Positions 53,694-63,000 of a stretch of DNA of 64,000 nucleotides are shown here, one piece after another. Each line of letters opens with the position of its first letter. The stretch's first letter is position 1. Both the position numbers and the translations under genes were made by a program. The DNA is from SSSZ01 sp016790965 (GTDB lineage: Bacteria; Pseudomonadota; Gammaproteobacteria; Burkholderiales; Rhodocyclaceae): positions 1-64,000 of the forward strand of contig JAEUNZ010000012.1 in assembly GCA_016790965.1 (NCBI GenBank). The letters run 5' to 3'. The notes beneath the pieces were generated by a model that saw only the letters and a list, made by a program, of their open reading frames with translations, was not told the origin of the DNA and did not search any database.

Positions 53694-53758
53694 TTAATGA
53701 GTTGCCCCGGTTTCCAAGAATTGACGCGAAGTATTCGAATCCCGTAGAGCCCCGTCCC

Positions 53759-55741
53759 GTGAGCTTTTTGCGCGTCGCCCTCGATCTCCCCCTCCATCGC
53801 AGCTTCGAGTACCGCTGGCCAGAAGCCAGCGCCGACGATATCGGCCTGCGGGTCCGGGTGCCCTTTGGCCGCGGGGAGCGCATCGGCGTCATCGTCGGGG
53901 TGGCCGAAGAGAGCGACTGGCCGGCCGAGCAAGTGCGCCCCGCCAAGGAAATCCTGCGCGACCTGCCGCCCCTGGGGGCTGATTTCCTCGCCCTGTGCGA
54001 CTTTGCCGCCCGCTATTACCAAGCCGCACCGGGCGAGGCCATCCTGCAGGCGCTGCCGGCGGGCTTGAAGCGTATCGCCCCGCCGCAGCGTCGGGCAGCG
54101 CGCCGCGTGCGGCCCGTCGCCACCGTGGCCCCCCCGGAACTCACGTCCGAACAGGGGGCGGCCATCGAAGCCATCAAAGCCGCGCCGGGTTTCGTCCCCT
54201 GGTTGTTGCATGGCGTCACCGGCAGCGGCAAGACCGAGGTCTACCTGCAACTGATCGCAGCGACCCTGGCCGCGGGCCGTCAGGCCCTCGTCCTGGTGCC
54301 CGAAATCAATCTCACGCCCCAACTCGAAGCCCGGGTGCGGGCGCGCTTTCCCGACCAGGGGGTCGTCGCCCTGCACAGCGAACTCGCCGAAGCGGCGCGG
54401 GAGCGTCACTGGCGGGACGCCCAGGCGGGGGAGGCGGCCATCGTCCTCGGCACGAGGCTGGCGGTCTTTGCTCCCCTGCCCCGACTGGGGCTCATCGTCG
54501 TGGATGAAGAGCACGATCCTTCGTTCAAGCAGCAGGACGGCATGCGCTACTCGGCACGGGACGTGGCGGTCTTTCGTGCCCGCTGGTCGGATATCCCCAT
54601 CGTCCTGGGCTCGGCCACCCCCTCCCTCGAATCCTGGGCCAATGCCCAGGCCGGACGCTATCGCCGGCTGACCCTTGCGGGACGGGCGGTGGCCACCGCA
54701 CGCCTGCCCGTCGTCAATCTGGTGGATAGCCGGCGCGAGACCGTGCGCGATGGGGTGGGCGCCGCCCTGGAGGCGGCCCTGCTTGCGCGGCTCGAACGGG
54801 GCGAACAGAGCCTGGTCTTCCTCAACCGCCGTGGCTACGCACCGGTGTTGGCTTGTGCCGCCTGTGGCTGGACCTCCCGCTGCCGACGTTGCGCCGCCAA
54901 CCTCGTCCTGCACCAGGCCGACCGCCGTCTGCGCTGCCACCACTGCGGCTTCGAAACCCGCGTGCCGAGGGCCTGCCCCACCTGCGGCAACCAGGACATC
55001 CAGCCCTTCGGCCGGGGCACCCAGCGCCTGGAAGCCTGGCTGGCCGAACGCTTTCCCGCCGCCCGCGTGCTGCGGGTTGACCGCGACTCGGTCAAGTCCC
55101 GCCGCCAGTGGGAGGGGATCCTGGAGCGCATCCACGCCGGCGAGGCCGACATCCTGGTGGGCACCCAGATGCTGGCCAAGGGCCACGATTTTCCCCGTCT
55201 CACCCTGGTTGGCGTGGTGGGTGCAGACGCCGCCCTCTTTGCCGCCGACTGGCGCGCGCCGGAACGTCTCTTCGCGCAACTCATGCAGGTGGCGGGCCGC
55301 GCCGGGCGGGCGGAATTGCCCGGGGAAGTCCTCATTCAGACCCGCTACCCGGAGCATCCCCTCTACGCCGCCCTGGCGGCCCACGACTTTCCCGGCTTCG
55401 CTGCGGCCCAACTGGAAGAACGTCGTCAGGCGGGCTTTCCCCCCTACGCCTACCAGGCCATCCTGCGGGCGGAAGCCCCGGCCATGAGCGACGCCATCGC
55501 CTTCCTGGCCACGGCCCGCGCCCATGCCGAGGTCGGCGTGGCCACCGGCATCACCGCCTACGATCCCATCCCCTTGCGTCTCTCCCGCGTCGCCGAAAGG
55601 GATCGGGCCCAACTCCTGCTCGAATCGGGCTCCCGCCGCGCCCTGCAGGACTTTCTGCCCCTCTGGCGCGAGAAGCTGGAAAGCATCCGCGTCCCGGCCA
55701 AGCTACGCTGGCATCTGGAGGTGGATCCGCTCGAGTGCTGA
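53759..55741 (+). CDS. priA: Primosomal replication restart helicase PriA
   Basis: The 660-residue superfamily 2 helicase reloads DnaB at stalled forks. It has the 3'-end-binding N-terminal domain (about 1-105), Walker A in GVTGSGKTEVYL, DEEH in IVVDEEHDPSFKQQDGMRYS and two helicase lobes. Two zinc sites are formed by four CxxC pairs (CAACGW, CRRC, CHHCG, CPTCG). The GTG at 53759 (VSFLRVALDLPLHRSFEY) was chosen by homology; a TTG 19 codons earlier has no support. It is shorter than E. coli PriA (732). Confidence 0.93.
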   Translation: MSFLRVALDLPLHRSFEYRWPEASADDIGLRVRVPFGRGERIGVIVGVAEESDWPAEQVRPAKEILRDLPPLGADFLALCDFAARYYQAAPGEAILQALPAGLKRIAPPQRRAARRVRPVATVAPPELTSEQGAAIEAIKAAPGFVPWLLHGVTGSGKTEVYLQLIAATLAAGRQALVLVPEINLTPQLEARVRARFPDQGVVALHSELAEAARERHWRDAQAGEAAIVLGTRLAVFAPLPRLGLIVVDEEHDPSFKQQDGMRYSARDVAVFRARWSDIPIVLGSATPSLESWANAQAGRYRRLTLAGRAVATARLPVVNLVDSRRETVRDGVGAALEAALLARLERGEQSLVFLNRRGYAPVLACAACGWTSRCRRCAANLVLHQADRRLRCHHCGFETRVPRACPTCGNQDIQPFGRGTQRLEAWLAERFPAARVLRVDRDSVKSRRQWEGILERIHAGEADILVGTQMLAKGHDFPRLTLVGVVGADAALFAADWRAPERLFAQLMQVAGRAGRAELPGEVLIQTRYPEHPLYAALAAHDFPGFAAAQLEERRQAGFPPYAYQAILRAEAPAMSDAIAFLATARAHAEVGVATGITAYDPIPLRLSRVAERDRAQLLLESGSRRALQDFLPLWREKLESIRVPAKLRWHLEVDPLEC

Positions 55742-55757
55742 TCCCCACCGCCGTCAA

Positions 55758-56438
55758 TCACCGCTGCCGGCTGTTTTCCCTCAGCCAGGCCATGCGGTCG
55801 AGGATTTTCCTGCGCCAGCTTGCGGCGATTCCCTTGGCAGAAGCGATAGTGGCGAGGGAGGCCACAGGCGGTCGATGGAGCCGGAGGCAAGACAGGGCTT
55901 CGGCCAGGGTCGGTGCGGAGGCGTCCCGCTCGACCAGTTGCAGGCCGTCGCCGGCCCGAACCGTGCCGGGAACCAGTACCCGGGCGTACCAGCCGGCGAT
56001 GCCTTCGGCGGCGATGAAGGCGGCCATGCCCTCTAGGCAGTAGCGGGCGTCGATTTTCCAGCAGGGGCTGCGGGGCTGGCTGATCTGGAGGCGCGTTTCT
56101 CCCAGGGCGAAGACATCGCCGAGGCAAACGTCGCCTTCGCTGAACCCGGCGGCCGACAGGTTTTCCCCGATACTCCCCGGCAGGAGCTGGGGGGTCGCTT
56201 CCGGGAAGCGGTCGGCCAGGCGGGAGTAGTGTTCGACGGGGAAGCAATGTACGGCCTTCTCCGGCCCTCCGTGGACGCTGCGGTCGGCCTGCTGGTCGCC
56301 GACGAACCCCTCTGGCCCAAGAGCGATGGGCAGGGAGGCGGCCGATTTCAGCAAGGCCGTCGGTCGGCCGCTGCCGGGCATGGGGCGCACCTGCCCGATG
56401 AAAATGCTGACGGGGGAGGGGGTCAGGAGCGGCTCCAC
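55758..56438 (-). CDS. MOSC-domain protein (YiiM-like)
   Basis: The 226-residue protein has the YiiM/MOSC pattern: GFVGDQQADRSVHGGPEKAV (about 45-64), SIGENLSAAGFSEGDVCLGD, and QISQPRSPCWKIDARY with the conserved cysteine that ligates the molybdenum cofactor. C-terminal 3-alpha segments follow. YiiM reduces N-hydroxylated purines such as 6-hydroxylaminopurine. It overlaps the ROK kinase gene by 16 bases. The convergent priA ends 16 bases away. Confidence 0.85.
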   Translation of the reverse strand: MEPLLTPSPVSIFIGQVRPMPGSGRPTALLKSAASLPIALGPEGFVGDQQADRSVHGGPEKAVHCFPVEHYSRLADRFPEATPQLLPGSIGENLSAAGFSEGDVCLGDVFALGETRLQISQPRSPCWKIDARYCLEGMAAFIAAEGIAGWYARVLVPGTVRAGDGLQLVERDASAPTLAEALSCLRLHRPPVASLATIASAKGIAASWRRKILDRMAWLRENSRQR

Positions 56439-57343
56439 AGCCAGGCCGCGCCCCGCACGCCGGAGGAGTCACCGTGCTGCGGCGGGACCAGGCGGGTGCG
56501 GACGCTGTCGGAAAAGATGTGGCGTCCCCAGCGCCGAGGGACCTGGTCGTAGAGGGCGGCGATGCCGGAGAGACCTCCGCCCAGGACGATGACTTCCGGG
56601 TCGAAGACGTTGATGACGCCCGCCAGGGAACGGGCCAGACGCTCGGCGTAGAGATCGAGGCTTGCGCAGCACGGTGCGTTGCCGGCTGCGGCACCGGCGG
56701 CGATGGCCGCGGCGTCGAACTCGCTTCCGCCTGCGGAGCGGTGATGGGCCGCCAAGGCCGGGCCGCTCAGATAGGTCTCGATGCAGCCTGACCGGCCGCA
56801 ATAGCAGGGGGGTGGCGGCTGGTCGGCGGCGGTGGGGGCGGGGAGGGGGTTGTGGCCCCACTCGCCGGCGATGCCGTTGGCTCCCGCCAGGACGCGGCCG
56901 CCGACCACCAGGCCCCCGCCCACGCCGGTGCCGAGGATGACGCCGAAAACCGTTGCCGCTCCGGCCCCGGCGCCGTCGATAGCCTCGGACAGCGCGAAGC
57001 AGTTGGCGTCGTTGGCCAGCCGGACCTCTCTTTGCAGCAGGACCTGCAAATCACGGCGCAGGGGCTGGCCGTTCAGCCAGGTGGAGTTGGCGTTGCGGAT
57101 GCGTCCGTCCAGCAGGGACTCCGAACCGGGAATGCCGAGCCCCAGGCTACCCCGTTGCCCGAGTTCTGCTTCGGCCTCCTCCACCAGGTCGGCTACGGCC
57201 CCCACCGTGGCGCGGTAGTCGCCCCGAGGGGTGTCCCGGCGGCGACGCAGCATCACACGGCCCCGCGGCCCCAGGGCGATGATTTCGATCTTGCTGCCGC
57301 CCAGGTCGATGCCCAGGCGCAGGGCGGCGTGGGAGGCGGGCAT
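56423..57343 (-). CDS. ROK-family sugar kinase
   Basis: The 306-residue kinase has the ATP motif LGIDLGGSKIEIIAL (about 9-23), the catalytic DANCFALSEAIDG, GVILGTGVGGG and the ROK zinc site GHNPLP...CYCGRSGCIETYLSG. The closest recognised relatives are fructokinase-like (Mak) or N-acetylglucosamine kinase-like members. No transporter or catabolic gene is adjacent, so the substrate stays open. It is in an operon with the MOSC protein. Confidence 0.88.
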   Translation of the reverse strand: MPASHAALRLGIDLGGSKIEIIALGPRGRVMLRRRRDTPRGDYRATVGAVADLVEEAEAELGQRGSLGLGIPGSESLLDGRIRNANSTWLNGQPLRRDLQVLLQREVRLANDANCFALSEAIDGAGAGAATVFGVILGTGVGGGLVVGGRVLAGANGIAGEWGHNPLPAPTAADQPPPPCYCGRSGCIETYLSGPALAAHHRSAGGSEFDAAAIAAGAAAGNAPCCASLDLYAERLARSLAGVINVFDPEVIVLGGGLSGIAALYDQVPRRWGRHIFSDSVRTRLVPPQHGDSSGVRGAAWLWSRS

Positions 57344-57349
57344 GAGCGC

Positions 57350-58003
57350 TCAGACGCGAACGGCGATGCCCTTCACGTTACCGTGGGTGGTCGTGAAGGT
57401 GCGCAGCACGCTGCCGCCGGCTTCGAGCAGGAGGGTGAACAGATTGCGCTCGGAGTAGAGACAGACTGAACGGTGCAGGTCGTATTTCTTCGCCATGGCC
57501 GGTGCCAGGCTGCAGAAACGCTCGCTTAGGCCCTGCTCGGCGCCGGCATAACCGTCCCCCAGTTCGGAATGCAGGCCCAGGATGGACACGTAGAGCTTGC
57601 CGCCAATCTTGAGGCGCAGCAGTATCTGATGCACGAAACGGCGGGCGTCTTCGTAGGGTACGCCGCAGAGCCCGCGGCGGATCACGACCAGATCGAAGGG
57701 TTCGCCAGAAAGGTCGTCTTCGAGGTGCTGAAAGTCGAGGGGCGAGAAGGCGAGTTCATCGTCGAAGCCGGCAGCGGCGGCCAGGGTCCGGGCGCGGTCC
57801 GCCATGGCGGCCTCATCGCCCAGAGTGACGCGGGCGCCCAGCTTGGCCATGGCGATGGCCAGATCGGCTGCGCCCACCGGGGCGACCAGGGCCGTCACCG
57901 GATTGCCGAAACGGCGCCGCTTGACGACCTCCTCGAGTGCAAGCCGCTCCAGTTCGTCGGCGCCCGTCGCCAATGGATTGGCTGTAGTATGGACTGTGTT
58001 CAT
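57350..58003 (-). CDS. SAM-methyltransferase-like protein
   Basis: The 217-residue protein has a Rossmann-like stretch (NPVTALVAPVGAADLAIAMA, acidic residue in VTLGDEAAMADRAR) and EPFDLVVIRRGLCGVPYEDA, like class I methyltransferases. The glycine motif is altered (APVGAAD rather than GxGxG), so catalysis is uncertain. The start at 58003 follows CAGGGGAG. It lies 6 bases upstream of the ROK kinase and is divergent from the DUF1840 gene. Confidence 0.6.
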   Translation of the reverse strand: MNTVHTTANPLATGADELERLALEEVVKRRRFGNPVTALVAPVGAADLAIAMAKLGARVTLGDEAAMADRARTLAAAAGFDDELAFSPLDFQHLEDDLSGEPFDLVVIRRGLCGVPYEDARRFVHQILLRLKIGGKLYVSILGLHSELGDGYAGAEQGLSERFCSLAPAMAKKYDLHRSVCLYSERNLFTLLLEAGGSVLRTFTTTHGNVKGIAVRV

Positions 58004-58059
58004 AAGTCTCCCCTGCTGCATTTTGCGCGGATCGGGGCGACTTTTCAACGGGGAATCTT

Positions 58060-58395
58060 ATGCTGGTGAAATTCGTATCGAGCGAAACTGGAGAACTCAT
58101 CATGTTCGCCGAAGTGGCGCGTCAATTGCTGCTTGCGCTGGGCAAACCCTGCGTCGCCCGTGGCGCCTTCACGGTGGATGAGATGGCCGCCGCAGCAGCC
58201 CGCCTGCGGGCCCTGGTGGAAGGAGGGGCGGCAGGCGCCGGCACTGGAGCGTCCGGGTCGGGCGAGGAGGAGGACGAGCCGCCGGTGTCCCTCGGCAGCC
58301 GGGCCTGGCCCTTCATCGACATGCTGGAGAGGACCGGCCGGGGGGGCTCCCGGGCGAATATCGTATGGGAGGCGCCGGCGGACTTTTCCGGCTGA
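58060..58395 (+). CDS. DUF1840 protein
   Basis: The 111-residue cytosolic protein matches DUF1840: MLVKFVSSETGELIMFAEVA, RQLLLALGKPCVARGAFTVD, then an Ala/Gly-rich linker and LGSRAWPFIDMLERTGRGGS. The family is small, conserved in beta- and gammaproteobacteria and of unknown function. It is convergent with the next gene (19 bases between stops). Confidence 0.8.
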   Translation: MLVKFVSSETGELIMFAEVARQLLLALGKPCVARGAFTVDEMAAAAARLRALVEGGAAGAGTGASGSGEEEDEPPVSLGSRAWPFIDMLERTGRGGSRANIVWEAPADFSG

Positions 58396-58414
58396 TCCGC
58401 CCGTACTTGTCCCC

Positions 58415-58984
58415 TCAGAACAGCTCGATGTCGTCGCCCTTTTGCTTCATTTCGGCCATGTAGCGCTGCACGGCCTCGTGCACCGGGACACCTTGCATCA
58501 CGGCTTCGAACATGTTCACTTCTTCCCGCATGGTGTATTTGGACTTGATCCTGTCCTGCAGTGCGACCCATTCTGCGGGGTTGTAGAGCTTGGCCTGATT
58601 CGACACCAGGTCGCTGAGGGAGCCGAGGCTATGGCCGACATGGACCAGGCGCTGGGCCAGTTTGTCGTAGAACTGGAAGGCGATCACCGCCTGGTGCACC
58701 ATCCCCGAGACGTGCTCGGACATCCCCGTCAGTTCGGCTTTGGCGGCCCCCATTTCGGCAGTGTCCGGAAGGCTGCGGATGGTTTCCGACAGCGTCTGCA
58801 TGCACGCTGCCATGGTGGTGAAGGCGCCAGTCAGCACGTCCACCGAGGTATTGCTCTCGGTCATGGCGGCCTCGATCTGCACTGCTGCCAATTCCAGCAT
58901 GAGCACGGTTTCCCGCACCTGGCTCCAGTTGAGGTCCGGCGCATGGGCCGAAGTGCCGCGCGGGGGGGTGTTTGCCTCTGCCAT
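58415..58984 (-). CDS. Uncharacterised helical protein with CheZ-like segment
   Basis: The 189-residue protein is almost wholly helical and soluble. MVHQAVIAFQFYDKLAQRLV, then HVGHSLGSLSDLV, resembles the segment of CheZ-like proteins that carries the catalytic glutamine. Its end KGDDIELF could be a docking peptide, as CheZ has a C-terminal CheY-binding tail. No chemotaxis gene is in the window. The similarity is by eye only; a structural search could confirm or reject it. Confidence 0.45.
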   Translation of the reverse strand: MAEANTPPRGTSAHAPDLNWSQVRETVLMLELAAVQIEAAMTESNTSVDVLTGAFTTMAACMQTLSETIRSLPDTAEMGAAKAELTGMSEHVSGMVHQAVIAFQFYDKLAQRLVHVGHSLGSLSDLVSNQAKLYNPAEWVALQDRIKSKYTMREEVNMFEAVMQGVPVHEAVQRYMAEMKQKGDDIELF

Positions 58985-59041
58985 CCTGTTATCCCTCTCT
59001 CCTCCGTTCTGGCGGGGGACTATACCGTATTTCGCCGCGCC

Positions 59042-60073
59042 CTATCCACACGGGAAAGGTGCTTCCCCGAGGAAGACTGGCTCCGGCACGAGGTCGACGC
59101 CGAAGCGTTCATTGACGTCCCACTGTACCGCGTGCATCAGGGCGCGGACGTCGCTTCCCCGGGCACCCCCCCGATTGACCAGAACCAGGGCCTGTTTGTC
59201 GTACATCCCTACCGGACCGAGATTGCGGCCTTTCCACCCGGCCTGCTCGATTAGCCAGCCGGCGGCGAGCTTCACCCGCCCGTCGGCCTGGGGATAGCGG
59301 GGCAGGGCGGGGAATCGGCGCCCCAGGTCGGCGGCGAACCCGGCCTCAACCACCGGGTTGTGGAAGAAGCTGCCGGCGTTGGGCAGCACCGCCGGGTCGG
59401 GCAGCTTGCGGCGCCGCACCGCCATGACCGCTCGTGCCACGTCTTGGGGGCTTGGTGTGGCGGTCGTGCGGGACTCTAGTTCCGCGGCGAGTTCGCCGTA
59501 GCGGACATTGGGTCGCCAGCCCTTGGGCAGGCGAAAGTGCACTGCCGTGATGGCGAAGCGGCCCGACAGATGCCAGCCCTCTTGCTTGAACACGCTGTCG
59601 CGGTAGGCAAAGCGGCAATCCTCGGGCGAGAAGGCGACGAGGCATTCGGTGGCAAAGTCGTAGGCCACCACCCGGGCGATGCGTTCGCCGACTTCCAGGC
59701 CGTATGCGCCGATGTTCTGGATCGGTGCCGCCCCTACGGTGCCGGGAATGAGCACTAGGTTCTCCAGCCCCGGCCAGCCCTGCTCCAGGGTCCACATCAC
59801 GAAGTCGTGCCAGTTCTCGCCGGCCCCCCCTTCCACGAGCCAGGCGTCGCCGTCCTCCCCCACCAACCGCCGACCGCAAAGGGCCATGTGCAGAACCAGC
59901 CCGGCGAAATCCCCGGCGAGCACCAGATTGCTGCCGCCGCCGAGGATGAAGCGGCGTCCGGCGAGGCTGGCCGCCTCGTGGAGCTGCGCGACTTCGGTCA
60001 CGCGCAGATAGCGCTCCGCCCTTGCGGGGAGGGCTAGGGTGTTGAAAGAGGTGAGGTCGAGGCAATGGTCCAA
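59042..60073 (-). CDS. murB: UDP-N-acetylenolpyruvoylglucosamine reductase
   Basis: The 343-residue flavoenzyme reduces UDP-GlcNAc-enolpyruvate to UDP-MurNAc in peptidoglycan synthesis. FAD-binding motifs are RRFILGGGSNLVLAGDFAGL and LVLIPGTVGAAPIQNIGAYG. The catalytic serine is in NAGSFFHNPVV, and the YRDSVFK segment marks the E. coli-like type I. The start is uncertain. TTG at 60073 gives the family start just before SFNTLALPARAE, whereas GTG at 60109 would overlap metH and add 12 residues. Confidence 0.9.
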   Translation of the reverse strand: MDHCLDLTSFNTLALPARAERYLRVTEVAQLHEAASLAGRRFILGGGSNLVLAGDFAGLVLHMALCGRRLVGEDGDAWLVEGGAGENWHDFVMWTLEQGWPGLENLVLIPGTVGAAPIQNIGAYGLEVGERIARVVAYDFATECLVAFSPEDCRFAYRDSVFKQEGWHLSGRFAITAVHFRLPKGWRPNVRYGELAAELESRTTATPSPQDVARAVMAVRRRKLPDPAVLPNAGSFFHNPVVEAGFAADLGRRFPALPRYPQADGRVKLAAGWLIEQAGWKGRNLGPVGMYDKQALVLVNRGGARGSDVRALMHAVQWDVNERFGVDLVPEPVFLGEAPFPCG

Positions 60074-60087
60074 TATCTGGGCTGAAT

Positions 60088-63000
60088 CTACAGAACTGGC
60101 GCCAGCCACCGCTCGGCTTCCGGGAGGGGCATGCCCTTGCGGGAAGCCCAGTCTTCCAGTTGATCGCGGCCGATCTTGGGGATGGCGAAGTAGCGGGCGG
60201 CGGGGTGGCCGATGAAGTAGCCGGCGACCGAGGCGGCCGGGGTCATGGCGCAGGATTCTGTGAGCGCCATGCCGGCGTTGCCCGGGGCGTCGAGGAGGGC
60301 GAAGAGGCCCTGCTTGGCGGTATGGTCCGGGCAAGCGGGGTAGCCCGGGGCCGGGCGGATTCCGGCGTAGGCTTCGGCGATCAGATCCTCGCTGGTCAGG
60401 GACTCCTCGCCTGCGTAGCCCCAGAATTCCCGGCGTACGCGCTGGTGCAGCCATTCCGCTGCCGCTTCGGCCAGGCGGTCGGCGAGGGATTTGAGCAGGA
60501 TGGCGGAGTAGTCGTCGTGGGCGGCCTCGAATTCGGCCAGCTTGTCCTCGATGCCCAGGCCGGCGGTGACCGCGAAGGCGCCGCAGTAATCGCGTGGCCC
60601 GACGAAATCGGCCAGGGCTAGATTGGGGCGGTCGGCGGGCTGCTTGTGCTGCTGCCGCAAGCCGACCCAGCGGGCGATTTCTGTATTGCGGGACTCGTCC
60701 TGGTAGAAGGCGATGTCGTCACCCACGCCGGCGGCTGGCCACAGGCCAAAAACGGCCCGGGCGGAAAGCCACTGTTCCTCGACGATGAGGGTGAGCATGC
60801 GCCGGGCGTCATCGTAGAGCTGACGTGCCGTTTCGCCTACCGTCTCGCTTTCCAGGATGGCGGGGTAGCGGCCCGCCAACTCCCAGGACTGGAAGAAAGG
60901 GGTCCAGTCGATGAAGAGGGTGAGGTCTTCCAGGTCGATGTCCAGGGCCTGGACGCCGATGACCCGCGGCACGGTGGGTGTGTGCGTTTCGTTCCACGTG
61001 AAACGCCTGGCCCGGGCCTCGGCCAGCGTGACCAGGGTGGCACCCTTGCGGCCGGCGTGCTCGGCCCGCACCGCCTCGTATTCGGCGGCGATCTCCGCCA
61101 CATAGCCCGCTTTCTGCTCCTGGGACAGCAGCTTGGTGGCGACGCCCACGGCGCGGGAGGCGTCGGGTACGTAGACCACCGGGCTGTCGGTGTTGGGAGC
61201 GATCTTGATGGCGGTATGGGCGCGGCTGGTGGTGGCGCCACCAATGAGCAGCGGCTGGGTCAGGCCCTGGCGTTTCATTTCGCCCGCGACGTGAGCCATC
61301 TCTTCCAGCGAGGGCGTGATCAGGCCGGAGAGGCCGATGATGTCGACGCGGTGTTCGAGGGCCGCCTTCAGGATGTTGTCGCAGGAGACCATGACGCCGA
61401 GATCGACCACGTCGTAGCCGTTGCAGCCGAGCACGACGCCGACGATATTCTTGCCGATGTCATGCACATCGCCCTTGACGGTGGCCATCAGGATTTTGCC
61501 TTTGGAACCGAGGCCGGTGCGGGATTTCTCGGCTTCGATATAGGGCAGCAGATGAGCGACGGCCTGCTTCATGACGCGGGCCGACTTCACCACCTGGGGC
61601 AGGAACATCTTGCCGGCGCCGAAGAGGTCACCGACGTGGTTCATGCCGGCCATCAGCGGGCCTTCGATGACGGCCAGCGGCGGCCGCCCTGCGGCGGCCA
61701 GCTTGGCGCGAACCTCTTCGGTATCGGCTACCACGAAGTCGGTGATGCCCTTGATCAGCGCGTGCTCCAGGCGCTTCTCGACCGGCTGCTCGCGCCAGCT
61801 CAGGTCGGGGCCGCTGTCCTTGGCCTTGCCTTCCTTGACGGTCTGGGCGAATTCGACCAGCGCTTCCCCGGCGCCGGGGTGGCGGTTGAGCACCACATCC
61901 TCGACCTTGGTTCGGAGCTCCGGCGCCAGGTCGTCGTACACGCCCAGCATGCCGGCATTGACGATGCCCATGGTCATGCCGTTCTGGATGGCGTGGTAGA
62001 GGAAGACGGTATGGATGGCCTCACGCACTGGGTCGTTGCCGCGGAAGCTGAAGGACACATTCGACACGCCGCCGGAGATGTGGGCGTGGGGCAGGTTGTC
62101 CTTGATCCAGCGGGTAGCCTGGATGAAATCGACGGCGTAGTTGTCGTGCTCGGGGATTCCTGTCGCAATCGCAAAGATGTTGGGGTCGAAGATGATGTCT
62201 TCGGCAGGAAAACCCATACCGGTGAGCAGGGTGTAAGCCTTGCCGCAGATCTCGGTCTTGCGGGCGTAGGTATCGGCCTGGCCCTTCTCGTCGAAAGCCA
62301 TGACGATCACCGCCGCACCGTAGCGGCGGGCGAGTTTGGCCTGCTCGAGGAACTTGGCTTCGCCTTCCTTCATCGAGATGGAATTGACGATGCCCTTACC
62401 CTGGATGCACTTGAGGCCGGCCTCGATGACCTCCCACTTGGAGGAGTCGATCATGATCGGCACTCGGGAGATGTCCGGTTCCGAGGCGATCAGCTTCAAG
62501 AACTTGTCCATGGCGGCGATGGAGTCGAGCATCGCCTCGTCCATGTTGATGTCGATGACCTGGGCGCCGTTTTCCACCTGCTGGCGGGCGACGGCCAGGG
62601 CGTCGTCGAAGCGGCCTTCGAGGATCATGCGGGCGAAGGCGCGGGAGCCGGTGACGTTGGTGCGCTCGCCGACGTTGACGTAAAGCGAGGCGGCGGTGAC
62701 GTTGAAAGGCTCGAGGCCGGAGAGGCGCAGGGCCGGTTCGATGGCCGGGAGGGCGCGGGGCTTGACCGGGGCAACCCGTTGGGCGATGGCGCGGATATGG
62801 TCGGGGGACGTGCCGCAGCAGCCGCCGACGATATTGACGATGCCGCCCTTAGCCCAACTCTCGATCTCATCGGCCAACATGTCCGGCGTCTCGTCGTAGC
62901 CGCCGAAGGCGTTGGGCAGGCCGGCGTTGGGGTGGGCGGAGACGAAGCAGTCGCAGACGCGGGAGAGCTCCTCGACGTACTGGCGCAGTTCCTTGGCGCC

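Larger units (their letters stand above)
53311..53758. other. AT-richer hemE-priA intergenic region with DnaA boxes
   Basis: No gene was found in this 448-base gap. It contains a hairpin (ACCGTCC-N3-GACGGT, about 53373-53388), two perfect DnaA boxes, a half parS-like motif (TGTTTCAC at 53466-53473) touching the first box, and a stretch (53590-53700) clearly richer in A and T than its surroundings. Confidence 0.55.
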
